This document shows positions 10,346 to 19,075 of a DNA stretch of 64,000 nt, in pieces. The notes below the pieces were generated by a model. The model saw only the letters and a list, made by a program, of their open reading frames with translations, searched no databases and was not told the origin of the DNA. Position numbers and translations under genes: made by a program. This stretch comes from Diacronema lutheri (taxonomy: Eukaryota > Haptophyta > Pavlovophyceae > Pavlovales > Pavlovaceae), in assembly GCA_019448385.1 (NCBI GenBank), contig JAGTXO010000013.1:744001-808000 (forward strand), read 5' to 3'. The first letter of the stretch is position 1; each line of letters opens with the position of its first letter.

Positions 10346-10434
10346 ATTCCTGGGCGGTTGCCGGCTTGACTTCGGAGTTCGGGTGGTTGTGAAGTGGCGT
10401 TGCCTCTTTGGCGCCGGAGGGCGTCTTCCTTCGC

Positions 10435-10506
<72 letters not shown>

Positions 10507-10941
10507 GCGTGTGTATGTGGGGTGGGGGTGGGGGGGGGGGGGGGGGGGCGGCGCGAACTGCGAAGAAAACGTGCAGAGCTGGGGCTCGTCCTCGTGAGGC
10601 TCCTCGACTCTGGCAGATGTGCCGGTCTCCGGTTTTCCTGCCTGTCACGGGCGGGTCAGCAGGCGGGTCAGCGCGAAGTCGACTCTGAGCGCGAAGTCGA
10701 CTCTGGCGGCCGCAACGATCAAGGAGGCGTCTGCGGGTACGGCGCCGGCTGCGCAAAGCGCGCGGGCGCCAGGCGCCATGCGCCCGGAACAACGGCGTCG
10801 ACGGGCGGGTTGTAAAAGCTGTGCGCTGCAAAACCGCCGCCTCAGGTCGAGGCGGCCGGCATTCCGAAGCCTCCGGCCGGCGCGGCGCGCGCCGCGCCCA
10901 TGGTTAGACCACGTCCCCCGGGCCCCGGCCCGCACGTCGGC
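10346..10941. other. Intergenic with a GT microsatellite, G19 run and short repeats
   Basis: No gene recognised. Contains (GT)32 at 10437-10500, a G run at 10530-10548, a GCGGGTCAGCAG motif at about 10650-10670 related to the dispersed repeat, and a duplicated GCGCGAAGTCGACTCTG (10671-10706). GC-rich inverted stretches follow (10840-10900). Confidence 0.6.
10437..10500 (+). repeat. (GT)32 microsatellite
   Basis: Uninterrupted GT dinucleotides, followed by imperfect GCGTGT units and a G19 run. Confidence 0.97.
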
Positions 10942-11784
10942 TCAGCCGCCACCCTCACCCGCGTCGTCGAGCCCGCGCGGCGCGCGGCGCCATCCGGGCA
11001 GCTCCTCGCGCAGCAGACGCTGCAGCCCGCGCGGCAGCGCGTGCGTGGAGCGCGAGCGCATCGACCGGAGTTGCAGCAAGTGCGCGCCGGGCGAGGACCA
11101 GGCAGGGCCGGCGCCGATGCGCGTGTATGAGCGCTTCACGCGGCGCGTCAGCGGCTCGCGCCAGTACACGTAGCTCTCGACTTCGCGCATGCGCCCGCCC
11201 ACGACCGGCCGCGCGCCGGCCGCGCCGCCACCCGTCTCCAACGTGAGCCCGAGCGGTGCGCGCACTCGGATGCCGACAGGGCTTTCGAGGCGTGCGGCGG
11301 CAGCTGTGCGGGAAGTAGCGGAGATGGGCAGCAACACGCTGAGCTCGACAAATTGGTCCACCGATGTTCGGCGGGCGCCGCCGCCGATGCAGGTTGCGCT
11401 GAGCGGCGCAGCACCCGCCGCCGTGTGCGCGCTGATCTCGAGCGCGCGCTCGGGCTCGCGCAGCTTGACGGTGACCTCCTGGCACGGCGTCGCCAAAATT
11501 GCAAGCGCGCCGTTGTGCTCGAGCACCTCGCCGCTCGCTGGGTCGCGGAAGACAAAGAGCTTGCGCACGAGCAGCGTGCTGCGCGTCCGATTTGAACGTG
11601 CGCCGTCGGTGCGGCATATCTCGAGCGCGTCGACGTGGGCGACGACGCGGCCGGCGCCGAGCGAAACGAGGGTGCCCGTGCCGTACCAGACGGACGTGCC
11701 CAGCCGCGCTGCGCGCAGCCGCGTCAGCGCGCCAAAATCGTCGCGGCTCCACGCGAGGAGAAGAGCGACGAGGGACGCGCGCAT
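10942..11784 (-). CDS. DUF1838-like protein with possible signal peptide
   Basis: 280 aa from the ATG at 11784. The open frame continues upstream, but this Met gives a short hydrophobic leader (RASLVALLLAW) and puts the start 63 bp from the divergent neighbour. The middle has GTSVWYGTGTLVSL, a run containing HVDALEICR, and VFRDPASGEVLEH, resembling the DUF1838 pattern of a W-x-G strand followed by a P-x-TGEVL motif. The C-terminal third has SYVYWREP and a basic, Ser-rich tail. The family is of unknown function, so no activity is claimed. Confidence 0.5.
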   Translation of the reverse strand: MRASLVALLLAWSRDDFGALTRLRAARLGTSVWYGTGTLVSLGAGRVVAHVDALEICRTDGARSNRTRSTLLVRKLFVFRDPASGEVLEHNGALAILATPCQEVTVKLREPERALEISAHTAAGAAPLSATCIGGGARRTSVDQFVELSVLLPISATSRTAAAARLESPVGIRVRAPLGLTLETGGGAAGARPVVGGRMREVESYVYWREPLTRRVKRSYTRIGAGPAWSSPGAHLLQLRSMRSRSTHALPRGLQRLLREELPGWRRAPRGLDDAGEGGG

Positions 11785-11847
11785 TCCCGCGCTCGTTCGG
11801 AAAAGGGGAGTGCCAAAAGGCCAAGGCGGCTCTGTCTGGAGGAAAAG

Positions 11848-12754
11848 ATGGTGAGCAGGTCCCCGGCGAAGCTCCGACCTGCAAAACCGCCCACCTGCAT
11901 ACCCCTCGGGAAGGCCGGCCGCCCCTGTCAACGCCGCGTGCTCCGTGCACCGCGCCCTCACCGCGCGCGCGCCTCGCCAGGTGTGCTTTCTCTGCTTCGA
12001 CCCTAAGCCGCCCGAGGGCGCGGTGAGGAACCCCAAGTATGCAGCCATGATGCAGTACCAGAGCAACCCGAACGCATACGCGGTCTCGCTGATGGATGCA
12101 CCGGGCAAGGAGCCGCTGGCCTGCGTTGCCACATGCCTCACCGTGTGTTGCGGCCTCCCCGCCTGCTACTACCGCAAGAAGGCCCTCGAGACGGTCGGGC
12201 GAGGCGTCGAGGACTATGTCTGCTGCCAGGGGTACTTTCCGGGCTGCTGCGGCTGCGAGCCGGCAACGCAGTGCCAGGGCCAGATGGCCGGGCTACTGCT
12301 CGAGGGCTGCTGCTGCCCGACGCTCTCCCTCTCCTTTACCCGCATCCTGCTCATGGACGTGCTCAAGCTGCAGCCGGACCCGGTCGACTATCAGATGATC
12401 GCCTTCTCAAACGCTTGCCAGGTCCTTGCGTGCATCTGTGACGTCCTTTCCATGTTCATCGAGGACCTGAGAGACGTGCGCGCCCGCGTCACGTCGCGCC
12501 GCCCAGTGCCCCGGCTGCTGCGCCACCCGACGCGCGCAGCCCATTCGTGTTGGTGCAGACCCTGACCTGTGGTATGCCCGCCGCCCTCCAACGCTTGCTC
12601 CATGCCCCCCTCGCGTTCCCGGCAGGCGGCGGATGTGATTGACTGCATCGCTGACCTCGTCACGTTCTCGGTGGCGGGCTGCATGGGCGCACAGATCGAG
12701 CACGAGCTCAAGAGCGCAGCGCCGCTCGCCCAGCAGATGAACCGCGCCGCGTGA
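11848..12754 (+). CDS. Cysteine-rich conserved protein, family not identified
   Basis: Model of 208 aa: exon 1 is only the ATG (11848-11850), exon 2 is 11981-12475, exon 3 is 12626-12754. The introns are GTGAGC...GCCAG and GTGCGC...GGCAG, all in phase 0. The product starts MVCFLCFDPKPPEG, then carries dense Cys clusters (ATCLTVCCGLPACYYRKK, YVCCQGYFPGCCGCEP, EGCCCPTLSLSFTR) and two hydrophobic helices near CQVLACICDVLSMFIEDL and IADLVTFSVAGCMG. The pattern resembles PLAC8-type membrane-associated Cys-rich proteins, but I cannot place it in a named family. If the one-codon first exon is wrong, translation could begin inside exon 2 at the AAMMQYQ methionines. It is transcribed away from the DUF1838-like gene. 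Confidence 0.65.
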
Positions 12755-12994
12755 TCAGAGCAGATCCCCCCCCCCCGCCCCCTTCCGACCCGCCATCCGT
12801 GATAGTATATGGGTATAGGGCCCTGCACTTAAAAAGCGGGCCGGTCTCGAGAAGCCCGCCGCGATGCAGCTGCTCGCGGCAGCGCGGCGGCCTGGCGCTG
12901 CATGCACGGGCGCATTTCCCGTGGGCGGGCGCCGACACGCGCCCCTGCGGCGAAGCCAGACGGTCTTGCCAAGGCCCACAGACTACCGCAGGGC

Positions 12995-13597
12995 TCAGAA
13001 GACGAGCCCACCCTCGCGCGCCGCATCGGCAAGCGCGGCAATGCGCCCGTGGTACTTGAAGCCGTTGCGGTCAAAGTAGACGAGCTCGATCCCCTTCTCC
13101 TTGGCGCGCGCGGCGGCCTTGGCGCCAACCTCCTTCGCCGTCTCCACGTTAAGACCTTTCTCTTTAAGCTCGGGCTCGACCGACGACGCCGCCACGAGCA
13201 CGTGATGGTTGAGGTCGTCGATCACCTGCGCGTAAATGTGCTTGTTCGACCTGCGCACCGCGACGCCGCCGGGTCGCGCGACGGCGCGGCGCACGCGTAA
13301 GCCCGGCGGGCGGCATGGGAGTGGTTATGCGCAGCCTCGCGCATGGCACGGCACGGCGCGGCCGCGGCCGCCGTAGCTCCGCAGCGGTGGCGCGTACTTG
13401 AACACGCACAGGCGATGCCGCCCCTTGGACGCCATCGCCGCCCGCTTCACCTTCACCTTGAGCGAAAGGCTGTTCGCGCCCATGGTGGTGGTGGAGAGGC
13501 GCGTTGTGGCGACGGTCGCGCGCGGCGCCGCCTGCAGCGCGAACGCTCGGCTCAGCGGCGCGGCGAGCAGCACGAGCGCGACGAGCCGGAGCAACAT
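12995..13597 (-). CDS. Plastid ribosomal protein uL18 (L18), nuclear-encoded
   Basis: Component of the 50S ribosomal subunit that binds 5S rRNA. Exon 1 is 13398-13597 and exon 2 is 12995-13250; the intron 13251-13397 (GTACGC...GCGCAG) splits a Lys codon, giving [15 protein letters not shown] and then [13 protein letters not shown], which is the bacterial/plastid L18 core and not the eukaryotic cytosolic L5. 151 aa in total. The N-terminus [20 protein letters not shown] is a clear signal peptide with an AFA-type cleavage site, followed by a Ser/Thr/Arg-rich transit-like region. This bipartite leader is what plastids of secondary red origin require. A mitochondrial role is less likely given the signal peptide. 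Start codons of this and the next gene are 77 bp apart. Confidence 0.92.
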
Positions 13598-13674
13598 GGC
13601 TGCAATGAATGGCTTCCACGCGACCCTGCCTTCTTTTTGTGCGTCCCTACGAGTCCGGTCCGGGGTGCACCGCG

Positions 13675-14196
13675 ATGGCGTCCGCCCAGAGCGTGTTCGG
13701 GCGGGGCGCGCGCGTCGAGGTGTCGGGCCTCGAGAAGCGAGCGGACCTGAACGCGGCACATGCGACCGTCCTGACGTGGGTCAAGGAGGTGCGCCGCTGG
13801 ACCATTCGCGTCGAGCCGAGCGGCGAGGTCGTCCGCGTGAAGCCGATCAACCTCAAGTTGCTCACTCCTGCGTGTGGGCCCATCGTGGAGACCGCCGAGG
13901 AGGACGAGCCCATTGTGCTCCAGCGTGAGGGCGGGCAGGCGCTCGCGGTGTACCCCGAGAAGGCAAAGCGCCGCTTCGAGGAGGTCTCGCAAAAGTACGT
14001 GCTCTCCGAGCACACTGAGCGCGTCACCGAGTTCTTCTTCGCGGCGAGCTCGGGCCGCAGGCTAACAGCCGATGCGTTCGCGCGCGAGTTTGAGACGTCG
14101 GAGATCGACGCGGGGGACTTTATGGCGTGGGTCGAGGTTTCGCTCGCCTTCAAAGATCAGCACATGCAGGCGCCGCCCGCCGCGGCGCAACGTTGA
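13675..14196 (+). CDS. Conserved hypothetical with SH3-like N-terminal motif
   Basis: 173 aa, single exon, starting at MASAQSVFG; an in-frame Met 66 bp upstream is possible but would overlap the uL18 promoter. Residues 10-60 follow the pattern R-V-E-V-x-GL-x-x-x-x-x-LN..., then a Trp-rich turn and VVRVKPINLKLL. This is the small beta-barrel repeat found beside MYND or ankyrin domains in algal proteins (a strand pair ending in NL). The rest is helical and charged (KAKRRFEEVSQKYVLSEHTE). No enzyme motif seen. Confidence 0.6.
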   Translation: MASAQSVFGRGARVEVSGLEKRADLNAAHATVLTWVKEVRRWTIRVEPSGEVVRVKPINLKLLTPACGPIVETAEEDEPIVLQREGGQALAVYPEKAKRRFEEVSQKYVLSEHTERVTEFFFAASSGRRLTADAFAREFETSEIDAGDFMAWVEVSLAFKDQHMQAPPAAAQR

Positions 14197-14295
14197 ATGA
14201 TCACGGACGTCGGCCCCGGAGGCCGCGCCCTAGTGAGGGAACGCGCTGGCCTCCCCTCCGCCCAACTCTCCCCCCCCCCCCCCCCGAGTCTTCGC

Positions 14296-15468
14296 TCAGT
14301 AGCCGTCGACGTACGACCAGCTCGCAGCGGCACCGTCGTCGTCAGCACGCACGTACCCCAGCTCGTACGCGCTCTCCGCGACCTCGCGCCGGCTGCCAAA
14401 GCGCGTGTACTTGACGTCGTACGTGCCCGGCCCTGGAGCGATCGTGGTTTGCACTCGCGGGCGCGCGGGCGAGCTGGAGCGGAACATCGGGCTCGGGCGG
14501 TCGCGCGTGCCGCGCAACAAGCCGGCCACGGTGCTGCCGTCGCGCGCGGACCCCGCAACGCTCCCGTCGCGCAGCGCGCGCGGTGAGTAGTCGCCAGGGC
14601 CGGGCGAAGGCGCGCTCATGCCTGCAGCGTGAGCCGCGTCGTGCGCGTCGCCCGGCCGGGCGTACGAGTCAGAGCGGAAGACGGGCGAATCACCAAGTGG
14701 GTGTGCTTGCGGCCGCACGTTGAAGTCGGATCTGTCCGGCACATCGTAGTGTGCGACGCCGGGCGTCTCGCCGCGCGTCGACGGGACGCCAAAGACGTTG
14801 TCGCCCGGCTCGGTGAGCCGTTTGGCGCGCGAGGCGAATGGTGAGGACGAGCGGCGCGCAGAGCCGGAGCGGGAAAGCGAGCCTGTGCGCGACACGTTGA
14901 GATCGTCCGGCACGCTCACGTCGTTGGACTTGCCGTTCCGCCTCACGACCGGCGAGTAGGCGCCGGGGCCGGGCAGCGGCGCCATTTTGCGCGACGCTGC
15001 CGCGGCGGGCGTCTCGCGCGGCTGCCACGAGCCAAAGGGCGCGGCGCCGGGCTGCGCGTCATTCGCGGCGACCGTGCTGCTTTTCCCCTTGGCCGTCACG
15101 CGCGGCGTGTACCCACCGACGCCCGGCGTGTCGGCCGCGGCGAGGAGGGCGAGTCGGGTGCCCGGCGGCACAAACCGCGGCGATGCGGAGGAGAACGCGG
15201 CGGACTGCCGGATTCGCGGCGCGGAGGCAGCGCGCACGCGTGGGCTGCTCGAGCGACGCGAGCTCCGCGCAGAGACGCTCGACGGATTGGCCGAGGCGCG
15301 AAAGGAGCCGTGCCCGGGTCGGTGTGGCGAGTTCTGGCGCATCGTGGGATCGACGTTTGGGACCACGTCTTGAACTTTTGGTCCATCTGAAACCGTGGCT
15401 CTTTTGTAGGACCCGCGCTCGAGCGGCTCGGACCGGTGCCTCCTTACCCCAGCTGAGATATGGCGCAT
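14296..15468 (-). CDS. Sperm-tail PG-rich repeat (STPGR) protein, probable axonemal
   Basis: 390 aa. Repeated STPGR/SHIPPO signatures are visible: TPGVGGYTP, PLPGPGAYSP, SPGPGDYSP and APGPGTYDV, spaced through a Ser/Arg/Pro-rich chain. Proteins of this type bind or line microtubules in flagella and in the cytoskeleton. The frame is open from an ATG at 15468. The early sequence has a GGGTAAGG that could be a donor, and Met at 15342 (MRQNSPH) is an alternative start. A C16 run at 14270-14285 lies just beyond the stop, between this gene and the convergent hypothetical. Confidence 0.75.
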   Translation of the reverse strand: MRHISAGVRRHRSEPLERGSYKRATVSDGPKVQDVVPNVDPTMRQNSPHRPGHGSFRASANPSSVSARSSRRSSSPRVRAASAPRIRQSAAFSSASPRFVPPGTRLALLAAADTPGVGGYTPRVTAKGKSSTVAANDAQPGAAPFGSWQPRETPAAAASRKMAPLPGPGAYSPVVRRNGKSNDVSVPDDLNVSRTGSLSRSGSARRSSSPFASRAKRLTEPGDNVFGVPSTRGETPGVAHYDVPDRSDFNVRPQAHPLGDSPVFRSDSYARPGDAHDAAHAAGMSAPSPGPGDYSPRALRDGSVAGSARDGSTVAGLLRGTRDRPSPMFRSSSPARPRVQTTIAPGPGTYDVKYTRFGSRREVAESAYELGYVRADDDGAAASWSYVDGY

Positions 15469-15668
15469 ATAATTCTCGGCTATCGGGGGGGGGGAGGTAT
15501 GCGACGCATATGCGTCCGCATATCTGGGTCGCCGCGGAAATGTCAGTGTGGGCGCTTGTCAAAGACACGAGGTGGCCTGTGCAAGTAAGGAATTTAAAGT
15601 TAGCGCCTCCGAAAAACATTATTTTTCGGAAAATAATTGAAGCGGAGATCGCCGCCAGTGAAAGCACG

Positions 15669-16539
15669 ATGGAGGAGATCGACCCGGAGTTCTTCGCGGC
15701 GCTGGCCGGCGACAGCGCGCACCCGCACTCATCGGCCATCCCTGCCGTTCTAGCCGGCGCTTTGGTCGCGGTTGACCGGCGGCTGCCCGTTCCGCGTCGG
15801 TGACCAAGTGATCGACGAGGTCCTCGACACGGGCCTGGTCACGTCGCTTTGCTCGAGCGACGAAAGCTACCGCGGCCCTGGCGGGCACACGAGGGTGCGC
15901 TTTGACCATTCGTCACATGGCGAACGCTGGCGCACGTGGGGTCATCTCTCGCGTGCGTCTCGCCCTCCCGAACCCGCTCTCAAACTTTCCGCCAAGCGCA
16001 AGTCCGCGATGATCGATTTTTTCGCTCCTCGCCCGCTGTGCGCGGCGAGCGGCGCAGACGGCGGCTACAGCGGCGGTGTCGGAATTGACTCATTGTCAAC
16101 GGGTCAGTCTTTGCGCGCGGACCCCGTGACGGGCGAGCTGTTCTGCGTGGCCTGCTGCTGCAAGGTCACCAATGCAGCGCACCTGGTCTCGCAGCACATA
16201 CGCACGCAGAAGCACAGGCAAAAACTGATCAACTCCACCCAGCGCAAGAAGGGAGAGCGCATATGCCCCGCATATCTTGCGCATATTCCGAGCCTGTGCA
16301 AGATATGCGATCCCGCGACGGCCCAATTTTCGCATACCATATTCCCCTTTTTTCAGCCTATATCTCAGTTTGGGCAAGCCACCAAGCGGACAAAGCAGGG
16401 CTGTCGCACACGTCACATTGTACCTTCAACAAGTCCGCGCGCGGTCAGCGCGCTCGCGGGGCTGAACGGCGTCGAGAACATGTGCTCGGCCGCCGGGCGC
16501 TGCAGCAGCATGATGAGCGCATCCACGTGCGGCCGGTAA
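15669..16539 (+). CDS. Zinc-finger protein, exon structure unresolved
   Basis: Two coding blocks are convincing but lie in different frames. One starts MEEIDPEFFAALAG at 15669. The second opens after a CTAG at 15750-15753 and contains a Tudor-like beta strand set (FRVGDQVIDEVLDTGLVTSL), then a C2H2-like finger LFCVACCCKVTNAAHLVSQH with a second basic helix HRQKL. No clean donor for joining them was found, so the first block may belong to something else or use an upstream exon. The frame ends at 16539, overlapping the 3' end of the convergent sulfotransferase by about 127 bp; the true stop may be earlier after another intron. The AT-rich region 16255-16380 with CATATG-type motifs falls inside it. 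Confidence 0.4.
16269..16309. repeat. Perfect 12-bp inverted repeat (hairpin)
   Basis: CGCATATCTTGC at 16269-16280 pairs with GCAAGATATGCG at 16298-16309 across a 17-nt loop. It lies in an AT-rich island downstream of the sulfotransferase stop and inside the zinc-finger frame. Confidence 0.85.
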
Positions 16540-17555
16540 AACTCGGTGAGCGCAGCGTGCGCCCCCGCGCCAAAGGCCGTCCGCTTCGTGGACCGTACAT
16601 TCCTGTGCGCCGCGGCGATCCTTGACGCGCCGGCGAGCGCGCGCGCGTGCACCGCCGGTGCGCCGCCCGAGCGCCGCCCTTGGCCGATGAAGGCCGCCAG
16701 GTCATGCAGCACCTTGTTGGCGCGCTTCACGTACCCGCCAAACGTGACGAGCGCGATCTGGCTTGCCGGGAACCAGCGCAGCCATTCTGCAATCTGAGGC
16801 GCGTACAAGCCGCTCGTGAGCGCGTCGTACAGCGGCGGGCGGAGCTCGCGGCACGGGGAAGCCCACAGCTCGTCAGAGTCGGCTGTCAGCCCGTAGGCAG
16901 CTGCACAGGCGCACATCTCGCGCACGCTGACGTACACAAATTCGTCCCGCGATAGGTTGACATGCCCGCGGTCCGTGCCGACGTGCCCGTACCACGAGAG
17001 CACGCGGTCGGTCGGGTTGCGCAAGATCACGATCATGCGCAGCGCGCGCCTGTGGCCGACATATTCAGCGTGCACGCGCGCGGCCGTGCCCGGGATGAAT
17101 AGATACGAAGGCGATGCATCGATAGCGTAGCGCGCGCGCGCGCTGTGCGTACACGTCGGGTAGTGCGAAACGTAGAAGGGCATCCCTTCGCGGAAGCGCT
17201 CGTCGTCGTCAAAAAAGTGCTGCTCCTTGGCGAAGAAAGGTGGCTCGGAGCCCGCCCTGGGGCGCGCCTTCACCGTCCCCGCAACGTGCGTCATCAGATC
17301 GAACCAGAGCGACGAGCTGCCGCACTTTTGCCCACCCAGCAACAAAATGGTGGGCGCAAGATGGCCGTGCAAGCAGAGCGTCGCGCGCACGCCCATGGAA
17401 TGGCGGCGCGTGCTTCTCGCCATGCTGCCGTTCTGAGGTACCGGCGCCGCCGAGACGTTCGAGGGCCGCATTTCTACGCGCCCATCGCCAATCGCGGCGA
17501 GAAGCACGGCGAGGATTGCTGATGAGCGCTGCCCTGCCCTCCTTGTCGACGACAT
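16413..17555 (-). CDS. PAPS-dependent sulfotransferase
   Basis: 380 aa, single exon. Transfers sulfate from PAPS to a carbohydrate or similar acceptor, most likely in the Golgi. The 5'-phosphosulfate loop is ILLLGGQKCGSSSLWFDLM (GxxKxGSSSL) and the 3'-phosphate-binding segment is MIVILRNPTDRVLSWY with the R-x-P-x-D-R pattern. Between them lie FFAKEQHFFD and IDASPSYLF, both usual in heparan-sulfate-type sulfotransferases. The N-terminus has a moderately hydrophobic stretch (SAILAVLLAAIG) that could be a signal anchor. The substrate cannot be told from sequence. Confidence 0.88.
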   Translation of the reverse strand: MSSTRRAGQRSSAILAVLLAAIGDGRVEMRPSNVSAAPVPQNGSMARSTRRHSMGVRATLCLHGHLAPTILLLGGQKCGSSSLWFDLMTHVAGTVKARPRAGSEPPFFAKEQHFFDDDERFREGMPFYVSHYPTCTHSARARYAIDASPSYLFIPGTAARVHAEYVGHRRALRMIVILRNPTDRVLSWYGHVGTDRGHVNLSRDEFVYVSVREMCACAAAYGLTADSDELWASPCRELRPPLYDALTSGLYAPQIAEWLRWFPASQIALVTFGGYVKRANKVLHDLAAFIGQGRRSGGAPAVHARALAGASRIAAAHRNVRSTKRTAFGAGAHAALTEFYRPHVDALIMLLQRPAAEHMFSTPFSPASALTARGLVEGTM

Positions 17556-17651
17556 CGTGGCGAGGGACGCACATTACCTTATGGGTACTATCTCAAATCT
17601 TTAATCTTATGGTGCACCGTACCGTTCCTTTCCCCGAGTGGCGAGGCTCTT

Positions 17652-17675
17652 AATCGAACTGGTACCAGTTCGATT
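17652..17675. repeat. Perfect 24-bp palindrome
   Basis: AATCGAACTGGT followed directly by ACCAGTTCGATT, in the 235-bp divergent interval between the sulfotransferase and the EF-hand-like gene. Its right half resembles a tRNA T-arm, but no tRNA fold surrounds it. Confidence 0.9.
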
Positions 17676-17790
17676 CCGCTGCTCTCGGCGTTGCCCGCGG
17701 ACCGCCCACCGAAGGCGCGGCGGGAAGAGGCGCCGCTGCGGGGCGCGGTGGCGCAGCCCCAACGCCAAGAGCCGCGAGCCGCGCCTCCCC

Positions 17791-19051
17791 ATGCGGAGTA
17801 TGCCGCCGTCCGCGCACGCCGATTTGCACAAGCACTCGAGCTGCAGGGTGGACGCGAACAACGGGCTCTGGGGCAAGTCGCGCGGCGCGTACCGGCCAGA
17901 CGCGGGCAAGGACGCGCGCATGCGCTCGGCCACGACGATAGGCCGGCCAGACGCGCCCACGCACAGGTTGCTCGCCTCGCTTTCCTCCTCCTTCCCCTCC
18001 TCCGCGCTACGGCACGCGCAGCCGCCGCCTTACGCGGCGGCGAGCTCGACCGACGGCTCGGCGTGCGCTTGCCCGTGCGACAATGAGCCGCACGACGGTC
18101 AACGCGACCTCGAGCAGCTCACGCGGTATGTGCGCGCGGACCTTGCGCTCGGCGAGGCCAAGCTCTCAAAGCGTGAGATCCACGCGGTACGCGCACGTTC
18201 GCGCCAACGGACCGGTCCGCCGCGTGCGCTGGCGCGGCGATGAGCCTCGTGCGCCTAATGCGCTTCATGCGCCGTGCGCGCGCCGCTCGCGCGCACGCCG
18301 CTGGGCGCATCAGCTCTTTGTTGCGCTGGGCGGGCAGCAGCACGCGGCCGTGACCGTCGGCGCCGTGCGCGACTTCATCCAGTGCGGCGACATCCCAGTG
18401 CCGCTCGGCGCGTCAAGCGCGCGCGCCGGCGTGCAGCTTGCGTTCGTGCACTCGCCCTGGGCGCGCAGCTCAGCCGCCGCCTCGCCTTCGCCGTTGCCGC
18501 GCGAGAGCGCGTGCGACGCGCGCGGGCGCGCCACCGCACCCGCACCCGCCGCCGCCTCGGAGAGCGTTCGGCCGCGCGCGCCGGCGCTACCGGTCGCGCA
18601 TGGCGCCGGCCACGAGAACAGCAGCGACGCGGCGACTGAGCCCGGGGGAACGCGAAACGGCTGCGGCTGCGCGACGGCTGCACACGCGACTGGCAGCGCG
18701 CGGGCGCTCCTGCCGGTGGCGCGGCGACGCTCGTCAGCCGACGGCTCGTCATTCGACCAAGGGCGCGCGTCGGCTGACCAAGGGCGCGCGTCGGCGCGCG
18801 CGTCGAGCTCGGCGCTGGAGAGAAGATCGTGCGCGTCCGCTTCGGATCGCGCTGCACAGGTCGCGCGCCCAACGCATGCGGAGAAGCATGCGTGGGGCTG
18901 GGATGTTGCGGCAGCCGACGGTGGCGCCGAGGCGCCCGGCAGCGCTGGGCGGCTTGAGGGCGACGAGGGAAAGGACACCGTGCACCTGACCGTCTTCGAG
19001 CTGTTCGCGCGCTGGTTCACGAGCGAGTCTGACGTTGCGTCGCTGCTCTGA
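17791..19051 (+). CDS. EF-hand-like protein with disordered linker
   Basis: Exons 17791-18186 and 18314-19051 (intron GTACGC...CATCAG, phase 0), 377 aa. The join makes LSKREIHALFVALGGQQHAA followed by VTVGAVRDFIQCG, which has the helix-loop-helix spacing of an EF-hand. The loop lacks the usual Asp ligands, so calcium binding is doubtful. The middle is Ala/Ser/Arg-rich and probably disordered. The end, DTVHLTVFELFARWFTSESD, is a conserved-looking helix. An ASSTDGSACACPCDNEPHDG segment precedes the EF-like part. Stop codons of this gene and the convergent hydrolase are about 25 bp apart. Confidence 0.55.
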
Positions 19052-19075
19052 AGAGAAGAGAGGCCGCGCGCAATC

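Noticed and set aside
17651-17685. Possible tRNA gene (AGTTCGATTCC looks like a B box)
   Set aside because: No A box or acceptor-stem pairing at tRNA distances; the motif is explained by the 24-bp palindrome.
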